NCBI GenBank assembly: GCA_024235855.1
Contig: JACKLN010000006.1
Span: 62,001 to 126,000, forward strand
Reading direction: 5' to 3'
DNA length: 64,000 bases
From: Burkholderiaceae bacterium
GTDB taxonomy: Bacteria > Pseudomonadota > Gammaproteobacteria > Burkholderiales > Burkholderiaceae_C
In this document: positions 54,672-62,377 of the stretch, one piece after another
Position numbering within the stretch: the stretch's first letter is position 1
Layout of the letters: every line of letters begins with the position of its first letter
Position numbers and translations under genes: made by a program
The notes under the pieces: generated by a model
What the model saw: only the letters and a program-made list of their open reading frames with translations
Databases searched by the model: none
What the model was told of the DNA's origin: nothing

Positions 54672-57404
54672 ATGAAGAAAAAGCGAAACACCGCTGGCGC
54701 AGAGCCGATCTCAGCGAACGACACGGTCGCGCCGGCGCGCTCAGCGGAGTTCCAGCAGTTGCTGAACTTGGCAGCACAGCACGGCATCGATCAGGCAGCA
54801 CTTTGCCGCCTGCTTTGGCTGCTCAACGCCCACCCACGGCTTCCAGGTCACCAGCGCTGCTTCGAAAACCTGGGCAGCCTGCTTAGCACCACGGACTTCG
54901 TTGACCCGTTGGACAGGTGGGCCAGCGAGTGGATCGAAGACATCCCTGCGTGGCAAATCATCTGCAACTGGGCGAGGCAGCTCGAACATCACAGCAGCGA
55001 GGGCTTGGCAGAGTTCTTCCGCCAACCGCGCACAGACCGGCATCACCTCCTGATGCGCCACGGCATCAACCGCCATCCGGGCGCCGGCGCCATCTGGATT
55101 CGTCATCACGACGACCCAATCGCCACGTCACCCACCGCGACGTTGAAGGCCACGAGCAGCGCCTTCCGCCTTCTGCAATGGCACTTGTTTTGCAGCCAGG
55201 CAGAGGCCCGCTACGACAGCAGCAGCCTCGAGCAGTTCATGCACTACGACCAGCCAGAAGAGTGGCCTGCGTGGCCACGCCCAGCCGCTGCCATTGGCCT
55301 AGCGCTGCGCGACTTCAGCTACCCCCATTGGGACACGCTGTTGCTCAACCTGCCTCAGGACACTGAACTCGACGCATTCGCCGCCGCCTTGGTAGACGAC
55401 AAAGACGCGCTCCTCGAGCCGTACGACAGCGGCGAGGCCAGACAACGCGTGACCGCGTTGATCAGCTACTTCCAATCCATCCTTGCCATGCTTGAAGGCA
55501 GGCCCGAAGAGCGACGTCGCGGTGGTGGGGGTGGCCGTGGTGGCAGTCGCCGCGGCATACCCGGATTCATCCACTTCAAGATGAGCCCTAAGGTCTTTTT
55601 CGAACCGCCCGAGCCCAACTCCGAAGACGAAGACATACCCTCCCGCAACTTCACGCGTGTTCACTTTCACACGGACCAGATCAGCCCTGCGGCGAAAGCA
55701 GAACTGGAGGGCCAGGACATCGCGCCCGGCGAGGACCTGCATCCGGTGCTGGACTTGTTCCCAGCCGACTCCAGGCCTGGGGGCATCTGCAGCCTCTGGG
55801 CGGCCAGGCAGGCGATCGAGAGTGCAGCGCAGGGTCACTTCTGGGACAAGTCACAGCTCACACCGGTGGAGCTTGCAGCCCTTCTGGACGCCATTGAGTC
55901 GCCGCCATGTTCACCTCCGGGCGTCAGTAGCCCTGGACGCGATGCCGAACCTTGCCTCCTGTTGAAGACGATGCTGCTGTTGGGTTGCCCGCTGGAAGAG
56001 GCAAGGACGATCCGGGTCATGCCGGTCGCCAGCTTGGCTGAAGCGGTAAGGGCAGGCCAGCCCGCATCCACGCGCCTGCTCCTGGTCTCTGCGGACGGTA
56101 GTGCCTGCCTAGGGTTTGCCATCACAGCCATCAGCCCGCGATACCTCGCGCCGCCGAAGGCCGCGCTTGTGGCCAACAGCCATGCGGCGAACCCCTACCT
56201 CACCCTGCCGGACTCGACGTCACTGGGCAGCCATCTCCTGGCCCACAAGCGAAGCCACAGTTCAGACATCGAGGGTGCAGTCTTCCAAGAGCCAGCGCTC
56301 GCCCTGGAGGCGGCAGCCAAACTGATCCTGCACGCCGTGAACCACAAACTGGACCCTGACTCCCGGCCAAGGGTGACACTCACCAAGCTGCAACGCAAAC
56401 TGCCGGCGCTGCTCGGGCGCTACGGCCTCGAGGAGGTTGGCATAGCCTTGATTTGCGGCGACCGCCGCTATGTCTCTGAAGCACGACTGCACTACACGCA
56501 GTACCCGGCAGAGCGGCTGGCGCAGGCCTACACCAAGGCGGCACAACGCCTGCTCGCGGAAGGTGGCCATGTTGGCGAATCGCGCTCAAGCCCAGTCCTT
56601 CCTCGCTGCAGCATCGCCGGTGGCGACATGGTGGGAGCACGCCTGATCGTCCGGCACGACGACCTCTATCGGCTCGTGGCAAGGCTTCGCGAAGTCCTCA
56701 GGACGCGACCAAGGCATCTGCGATCCGACTATCACAGCTACCACCGCGCGTTTCTGCTCTACACGCTGCTCATGCAGAGCTTGGCGACCGGCATCCGTCC
56801 TTCATCCGACCCCGACAGGCTCGCGTCGCAGATCTCCCAGCATTCGCCGTTCAGCAATCACCATGCAGCGATTGTGTCCGTCGTCGAAAAGGATAGTCAG
56901 TACCAGTCGCGCGCGCGAGCAGTGGGCATCCCGAAACGCTTGAAGGACCAACTAGGCCATCTCCTGACACACGCAGCGGAGGCATGGCGATGGCAGCCCA
57001 CGGACCTCATCCTTCCGAAGGGATCCGCTGCACAGTCGATGTTCCTGGACTGGCCAGAAGACGATGCGGCACCCCGGGCTACGGTCGTGAGGCCCCAATG
57101 GATCGCTGATCAACTCCATGCGCAGGGCATGCCTGCCGCCGCAAACTTCCACCGCGGGTACCTCCGGTCCCGACTGCTGAGCCAACGCTGCCCGGAAACA
57201 GTGATCAACACCTTCCTTGGTCATGCTCCCAAGGGCCAGAGCCTGCACAACCTGCACGCCTCGTTTGATGTCGACCAACATGTGCGTGAGATCACGGCGC
57301 ACCTCGAACGCATCGCAAACGACCTCGGACTGATGCCATTGCCGTCACTGCTGGCTAACGATTGGATCGACACCCCGGACGACTACCGACATCCCCCGAA
57401 ATGA
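54672..57404 (+). CDS. Large recombinase-like protein lacking the catalytic tyrosine
   Basis: A 910-residue protein. The C-terminal ~220 residues resemble a tyrosine recombinase fold: LATGIRPSSDP (Arg709), NFHRGYLRSRLLSQ (His827 to Arg832) and NTFLGHAPKG (LGH 849-851). Spacing in the second box is unusual, and where the nucleophile should follow the LGH (about 859-866, HNLHASFD) there is no Tyr. Residues 1-280 are novel; a Gly/Arg-rich linker (about 279-297) and an acidic stretch (PEPNSEDED) separate the N-terminal region from a ~400-residue middle part. Either this protein is an inactive partner or it uses a different residue. ATG 54672 (MKKKRNT) is chosen. The stop overlaps the next gene (ATGA). 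Codon use is less GC-rich than in the flanking genes. Confidence 0.75.
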   Translation: MKKKRNTAGAEPISANDTVAPARSAEFQQLLNLAAQHGIDQAALCRLLWLLNAHPRLPGHQRCFENLGSLLSTTDFVDPLDRWASEWIEDIPAWQIICNWARQLEHHSSEGLAEFFRQPRTDRHHLLMRHGINRHPGAGAIWIRHHDDPIATSPTATLKATSSAFRLLQWHLFCSQAEARYDSSSLEQFMHYDQPEEWPAWPRPAAAIGLALRDFSYPHWDTLLLNLPQDTELDAFAAALVDDKDALLEPYDSGEARQRVTALISYFQSILAMLEGRPEERRRGGGGGRGGSRRGIPGFIHFKMSPKVFFEPPEPNSEDEDIPSRNFTRVHFHTDQISPAAKAELEGQDIAPGEDLHPVLDLFPADSRPGGICSLWAARQAIESAAQGHFWDKSQLTPVELAALLDAIESPPCSPPGVSSPGRDAEPCLLLKTMLLLGCPLEEARTIRVMPVASLAEAVRAGQPASTRLLLVSADGSACLGFAITAISPRYLAPPKAALVANSHAANPYLTLPDSTSLGSHLLAHKRSHSSDIEGAVFQEPALALEAAAKLILHAVNHKLDPDSRPRVTLTKLQRKLPALLGRYGLEEVGIALICGDRRYVSEARLHYTQYPAERLAQAYTKAAQRLLAEGGHVGESRSSPVLPRCSIAGGDMVGARLIVRHDDLYRLVARLREVLRTRPRHLRSDYHSYHRAFLLYTLLMQSLATGIRPSSDPDRLASQISQHSPFSNHHAAIVSVVEKDSQYQSRARAVGIPKRLKDQLGHLLTHAAEAWRWQPTDLILPKGSAAQSMFLDWPEDDAAPRATVVRPQWIADQLHAQGMPAAANFHRGYLRSRLLSQRCPETVINTFLGHAPKGQSLHNLHASFDVDQHVREITAHLERIANDLGLMPLPSLLANDWIDTPDDYRHPPK

Positions 57405-60400
57405 CGGCGCCTGCACCCCAAGGCGATCAATTGTCGCGGCTTGTAGCGGAGACATGGAAAGACGTATCTGGCCGCAGCGTGGACGCTGACAAGCGCGCGA
57501 TCCCGCAACTCCGCCAATGGCTGGCAGGCCAAGCGAATAGACACGCAGCCTTGCTGTCTGGAAAGAAGCCAACTGGTGCTGCTGACGATCAAAGCGCACG
57601 CCAGCTCGAAGCGCTTCTGATTGGTCGGGTCGCCGGCAAAGAGCTGACGCTGACTACCGCAGCCCAACACCTGAACCTGCTGCACCGAGTCGGCAAGCGC
57701 CTGCGAAACCAGCAGATCGCGCTGGCGCCCACGTGGATTTCATCAATCCTGCGTCCGCCTCCGAGCCCCTTCCCCAGTGAGACAGGACTGGCCATTGCCA
57801 AGGTCGAGGCGTGGCGGACAGCACTGAACAGCCTGCTGTCTGCGCCCATTGCCGACGACTCTCCTACGCTTTGGGCGCTGACAGTACTGTCCGCGATCCT
57901 TCATGGCGCACTGCTCGACCGCGCCAAAGTCGTCCAACTGCGGCTGATGCTGGCCCGTGGCCAGCTTTCGCTGAGGGGCACTGGAGGCCAGGAGCACGGC
58001 TTCATTGAGTTCATGATGGTTTTCGAGGGTCTTGGTCGTCATCACTTGCAGCGGTGGTGGGTCGATCCAGCCAGCGAGATCCTGTTGAGCCGCTTCCCTG
58101 CCGCAGGTGAGCTCCCCGCGATGAAGGACACGATCAAGATCGTCGCGGATCTGCTTGCCAAGGCAGGAGTGGAGCGTTCCCTCCTGCCAGCCAAGATGAC
58201 CGACCTGCTGCAGTCGGCAACCATCTGGTGGGCGGCGCGTTGCGCGCCCGTCGACCTGCATGCCATGCGCCGGACCTTCGCAACTCACCAGCTGACAGCG
58301 CGCTGCTGGACACGACTCAAGGGCTGGCCACCAGAGCGTGAGCCTGGCGCGATGGCAAACACTGGCCGCGGCGTAGCCATGGAGGAGAGGAGCACTGCCG
58401 ACACCGAGGCCGAGTTGCTAGGGGCGGTTACCGCCGAGCACGAGTGGCTCAGCGAAGTCTGCGAAGCACTGTCCTCGTGCAATCTGGACACAGCGAGAGC
58501 CTGGGTCGACACCTACTTGGCTGGCGTCGCGCCCGATGACTATCGGCACGTATACGTCGGCTGGCTGGCAAGCGCGCTGGCCGTGCCGCCCCGCAATGCA
58601 GACATTCCGGTCGGGCTCCCAACACTTATGGCTCCCTTCATGCTGGCGGCACCGCGGCTTCTCAGCTACTTCGGCACGACAGATCCACGCACAGTGCCGG
58701 TTGGTGAACTCGACGAGGCCTACCGCGCCATCCTCGACGCGAGCGAGCACAACGAGCCCGTCGAAGGCATAGCGCGAGGCCTGCGACTCTTCCACGAACA
58801 CTTGGTTCGAGCTCACAAGGCGCAGCACTTGGAGAACCCCCGCGCGACATTCGGCGAGGGCGGGGCTCTGATGCCAGTGGATGCCACCGTCATCTCAGTG
58901 GATGAGTACTTCGCCGCACTTGAGTGGCTGGACAATCAACTCGAACTTGGTGCGGATCCGACCGAAACCGCCATCTGTCGCATCGTGCTCCTCTTGACCT
59001 TTCGGTGCGGCTTGCGGCGCGGCGAGGTTTTTGGCCTGCGGCTCTGTGATGTGCACGACAGAGCCGGGATCCATTTGCACGTACGTCGATACCCAGGCCA
59101 CAGCCTGAAGACGCCAAACTCCACGAGAACAATACGCATAGACCCACTGCTGACGGTGCGCGAGAGGGCATGGCTACGCCACTGGTGTGCAACCCGAAGT
59201 GCCATGAAGCCCATCGGCCCGCAGCAGGCATCGCAGCAGAGGCGGCTTGTCGCAAGGCAAGGCCCCGAGGGAGATGTGATCTCCGTGGAGGGAACAGTTC
59301 GCCGGGTGATGCAAGCAGTCCATGCGGTAACTGGCGAGCCGCGCTTGGCGCTCCACCACCTGCGCCACTCATGCGCCAGCTGGCTTTGGCTGAAGCTTCG
59401 GGCGCCAGACTACCCGCAAATCGAGGCCCTGCTCACCAGCATGCCGAGGCTTCTTGAGGAAGTTCGCCGTGCCAGGCGTCTGCGCGTACAACTCTGTGGC
59501 ACGGCTGCGGGCCCATCGCGCGCGTACACGCACATAGTCGCCCGAGTTCTCGGGCACAGCACGCCCGGAACAAGCCTGGAACACTACATCCACATTGGCG
59601 ATCTCTTCCTGGCAGCATCAGTATTCAAGGCATCCGAGACCATCCCGGTTAGCGTCTGGCAGGGACTCACTGGCGCAAGTAGGACGACCGTCTACCAGTG
59701 GCTGACCCGCGGCATCCATGGCGTGGTTGAGGGCTACCGATCACAGCGCGTACCACCTACCGCGGCCTCAGCCCATAGCCTCAACCCCTGGCGTAAGAAA
59801 ATCTCGGCGCCGTCGATCCGTTTCGGCGGCGAGGGGTCCCTGGCGAAGGTGGGTCGCGTGCTCCAGGCGTTCAACCGCCTGGACATCACCATGCCTCACG
59901 GGAAAAGAGTTGAGACGGTGGCGGGGCGCTGCGGCACCACCAGCACCCAGGTCGAGTCGTGGTTGGCTTCTGCAAGAAGCTTGGCGCACACGTTCAACAT
60001 GCAGGCGCCCATAGTCGCCGAGCGTGACCTCCCATTCAAGCCTGTGCTAGCTCCCGAAATGCAACTCAAACAGTCCAGCGTCATGGCGCTCGATGAGCTG
60101 ACGAAAGGGCTTGAAGCGGTTGCGGAGCGCTCGCCAGCTCTCGTGCGCGCCGCATTGGCCTTGGTGCCGAGCCGGTTCAACCGAAGGCGGCTGGACGTGG
60201 TGTTTCGTGGCCCCAAGGACGAGGTCGCCGCACGTACGTTCATCAAGCTCCTGGACCTGGCCGGACTGATGCCAAACCGCCTTCGACTGACGGTTCGACG
60301 CCTGCACGCCGAAGACACAAAACTGCCGAGCTGGTTACGAGTACCAAGAGCAATGGGATTGTCCGTGAAGCGCATTCCGCCACCGGGCACCGAGGCTAAT

Positions 60401-60532
60401 CAGGCCAGCGCGTACAGGAAGTGGGTGGGGCTGCAGCTATGCAACTCTGGCGGAGAGCCTGACGGGCATGCGTGGAGGATCGGCCTCTTTCTGGCTTGCA
60501 TTGCACATTTGGACCTGCCTGCAAACATCTAG
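57401..60532 (+). CDS. Very large tyrosine recombinase with long flanking domains
   Basis: A 1043-residue protein starting in an ATGA overlap with the preceding gene. The catalytic core sits in the middle: GLRRGEVFGLRL (Arg539), HSLKTPNSTRTI (Lys570), LHHLRHSCASW (His652 and Arg655), VLGHSTPG (His719) and LEHYIHIGD (nucleophile Tyr729). All six hallmark residues are present. The N-terminal ~520 residues and C-terminal ~290 residues exceed any ordinary integrase of 300-450 residues. ASRTTVYQWLTRG at about 760 looks like a helix-turn-helix, and a second helical region ends the protein. It probably carries out integration and excision of the surrounding element, assisted by the two upstream gene products. 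Confidence 0.85.
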   Translation: MTAPAPQGDQLSRLVAETWKDVSGRSVDADKRAIPQLRQWLAGQANRHAALLSGKKPTGAADDQSARQLEALLIGRVAGKELTLTTAAQHLNLLHRVGKRLRNQQIALAPTWISSILRPPPSPFPSETGLAIAKVEAWRTALNSLLSAPIADDSPTLWALTVLSAILHGALLDRAKVVQLRLMLARGQLSLRGTGGQEHGFIEFMMVFEGLGRHHLQRWWVDPASEILLSRFPAAGELPAMKDTIKIVADLLAKAGVERSLLPAKMTDLLQSATIWWAARCAPVDLHAMRRTFATHQLTARCWTRLKGWPPEREPGAMANTGRGVAMEERSTADTEAELLGAVTAEHEWLSEVCEALSSCNLDTARAWVDTYLAGVAPDDYRHVYVGWLASALAVPPRNADIPVGLPTLMAPFMLAAPRLLSYFGTTDPRTVPVGELDEAYRAILDASEHNEPVEGIARGLRLFHEHLVRAHKAQHLENPRATFGEGGALMPVDATVISVDEYFAALEWLDNQLELGADPTETAICRIVLLLTFRCGLRRGEVFGLRLCDVHDRAGIHLHVRRYPGHSLKTPNSTRTIRIDPLLTVRERAWLRHWCATRSAMKPIGPQQASQQRRLVARQGPEGDVISVEGTVRRVMQAVHAVTGEPRLALHHLRHSCASWLWLKLRAPDYPQIEALLTSMPRLLEEVRRARRLRVQLCGTAAGPSRAYTHIVARVLGHSTPGTSLEHYIHIGDLFLAASVFKASETIPVSVWQGLTGASRTTVYQWLTRGIHGVVEGYRSQRVPPTAASAHSLNPWRKKISAPSIRFGGEGSLAKVGRVLQAFNRLDITMPHGKRVETVAGRCGTTSTQVESWLASARSLAHTFNMQAPIVAERDLPFKPVLAPEMQLKQSSVMALDELTKGLEAVAERSPALVRAALALVPSRFNRRRLDVVFRGPKDEVAARTFIKLLDLAGLMPNRLRLTVRRLHAEDTKLPSWLRVPRAMGLSVKRIPPPGTEANQASAYRKWVGLQLCNSGGEPDGHAWRIGLFLACIAHLDLPANI

Positions 60533-60724
60533 CGCGAGCCTCCCAGCCATCACCATCTTCTTCAACTGAGTCAGTCTCAAGCCTTCCTTCAAGTGAAGTA
60601 CCCAAAGTTGCACGCCACGGCATGACGTGCGCCTGCATGACCGATCTTTCCGGTGGCGCCACTTCGTACATCGCATCCGCGCTCATCTTCGCCACAGTCA
60701 CGCTGGAAACGTCATGATGACGAG

Positions 60725-61294
60725 GTGAATGCACCCGCCCCGCGAACCAGCACGACCGACCCGCTCAAGATCGCCAGCCTCGCGCTCGGCCCACAAGGCG
60801 GCAGGGTCGGTCTCACCTTGTGCCCCGGCAAGCACGCGCGATCGTTGCTGGGCGGCCCGCCCTGGGCCCGCGATCTGTCGGTCGATGTACAGGCCATCAA
60901 GGACTGGGGCGCCATGGCCGTGCTGACGCTGATCGAACCCGAGGAGGTGCTCGCGCTGCAGGTGGCCGATCTGGGTGCCGTGGTCCGCAGCGCGGGTATG
61001 GTCTGGCACCACCAGCCGATTTGCGACGGGCATGCACCCGACGCGTCGTTCATGCGCCGGTGGCCGGCCTTGCGCCGCGATCTGCTGGCTCTGGTTCAGC
61101 AGGGTGGCAGTGTTCTGGTGCACTGCCGGGGCGGCCTGGGCCGTGCCGGCACGGTGGCGGCCCTGCTCGCGATCGAGACGGGCATGGCGCCCGCAGCTGC
61201 CATTGCGGCCGTGCGCGCCGTCCGGCCCGGAGCCATCGAGACCGCGGCGCAGGAAGCCTTCTTGCGGGCCTACCGGCCTGCAGACCTGTACTGA
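60725..61294 (+). CDS. Dual-specificity/tyrosine-type protein phosphatase
   Basis: A 189-residue cysteine phosphatase. The signature loop is VLVHCRGGLGRAGTVAALLA (Cys-x5-Arg), and a likely general acid is in ICDGHAPDASFM. The N-terminal part has RVGLTLCPGKHARSL, as in CDKN3-like bacterial relatives. GTG 60725 is taken as start because there is no in-frame ATG and this gives MNAPAPRTSTTDPLKIASL. The ribosome-binding site is weak. It lies 192 bases after the recombinase and is convergent with a macro-domain-like gene (14-base gap). The 60533-60724 gap holds nothing recognisable. Its base composition is that of the high-GC background. Confidence 0.85.
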   Translation: MNAPAPRTSTTDPLKIASLALGPQGGRVGLTLCPGKHARSLLGGPPWARDLSVDVQAIKDWGAMAVLTLIEPEEVLALQVADLGAVVRSAGMVWHHQPICDGHAPDASFMRRWPALRRDLLALVQQGGSVLVHCRGGLGRAGTVAALLAIETGMAPAAAIAAVRAVRPGAIETAAQEAFLRAYRPADLY

Positions 61295-61308
61295 GGCAGA
61301 CCTGCCGC

Positions 61309-62334
61309 TCAGGCCCACTGCGCGACGAGCGCTTGGGTCCTGTCGTCAACTGCGCCATAGCAGACCAGCCAGACCTCCAGCCCCATGCCTTCGGTGAGCC
61401 TCAAGGCGCGGCGGATCGCCGCGTCGATCCAGTCGTCGTCGTTGCCGAAAGCGCCGCCGCCCAGGCGAGTCAGCAGCACCTGGGCGTTGCCTTCTTCCGC
61501 GCGCTGGATGCAGGCAGCCAGCAGCGTGGCCTCGTAAGCCGCTTCGAGCACCAGGTGTGCCAGCGGTCGCCAGAGCGCCTTGTGCAGGCCGCTGTAGCTG
61601 ACAGGCACGGCAGAGCAGTAGGCCTGGCTGACGGTGGGCCGCGGTGCATCGCCGTCGGTCACTTCCACCCCGCGATGCCAGCCGATGCAGAGCTGGCGGC
61701 GCAGCGCGTCGCGCTCGGCCTCGGTGGCTGTCTCCAGGTGCCGACCAATGCGCTCGAGAGACTCGCGGCTGGGCAACAGGTAGCCATTGCGCATCGTCCA
61801 CAGCGCCTGCGGCAGCAGCTGCATCTCGGCCGCGAGCCGCTGCTGCAGCGCTGCGGCCGTGTCCACCTGCCTGTCGCGGGTCTGCCCGGACCCACTGCCC
61901 ACCGGCATCAAATAGTTCCGGTAGATCGTGCCTGCGCCAGCGGCCATGGCGCAGGCCGGGCCTTGAGTGCGGTCGTGCAAGTAGCGCGTGACGCCTTGCT
62001 CTGGCGTTACATCGGGGCCCACCATCTCCAGCAGGTTGAATTGCGAGGCCACCTGGAACAGCGCCCCGGCGAAGCGGGAGTCGCGGTGCAGTGCGCGCAC
62101 GTCGCCGGCGATGGCCTGCACCGTGCTGCGGCCGGCCACTGCCGGGGCACACCGGCCGCGCAGGCTGGCCAGCGAGGGCAGCTCCAGCGTGCCGACGCCC
62201 CAACGCTCAGTGCCCAGCGACGACACCAGCAGGCCCTCTTCGACGCGCAGACGGGATCGGGTGGTCTCGTACGGGCCCTCGGCGAAACCCGTGATACGGC
62301 TGAACCAGTCTGCGCTTGGGTGTGTGGTGCTCAT
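61309..62334 (-). CDS. Macro-domain-like protein of unknown function
   Basis: A 341-residue soluble protein with start ATG 62334 behind AAGGAG. Two regions recall macro domains, which bind ADP-ribose: GDVRALHRDSRFAGALFQVA followed by FNLLEMVGPDVTPEQG and TQGPACAMAAGAGTIYRNYL; and near the C-terminus VLLTRLGGGAFGNDDDWIDA with LEVWLVCYG behind it. The latter resembles the usual macro pattern of a GxGxxG loop, a helix and the strand VxFVCF. The order of elements is unusual, so the similarity is tentative. No membrane or signal segment is seen. It converges on a phosphatase gene. Confidence 0.6.
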   Translation of the reverse strand: MSTTHPSADWFSRITGFAEGPYETTRSRLRVEEGLLVSSLGTERWGVGTLELPSLASLRGRCAPAVAGRSTVQAIAGDVRALHRDSRFAGALFQVASQFNLLEMVGPDVTPEQGVTRYLHDRTQGPACAMAAGAGTIYRNYLMPVGSGSGQTRDRQVDTAAALQQRLAAEMQLLPQALWTMRNGYLLPSRESLERIGRHLETATEAERDALRRQLCIGWHRGVEVTDGDAPRPTVSQAYCSAVPVSYSGLHKALWRPLAHLVLEAAYEATLLAACIQRAEEGNAQVLLTRLGGGAFGNDDDWIDAAIRRALRLTEGMGLEVWLVCYGAVDDRTQALVAQWA

Positions 62335-62377
62335 GCGCTCCTTCCCGAGGGCGCGATGGGGAGGTACCGAAAGCGAG

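Noticed and set aside
55500..55570. A frameshift or misassembly at the Gly/Arg-rich stretch of the 910-residue protein
   Set aside because: The frame continues uninterrupted on both sides with similar codon use, so a genuine linker is the simpler reading.
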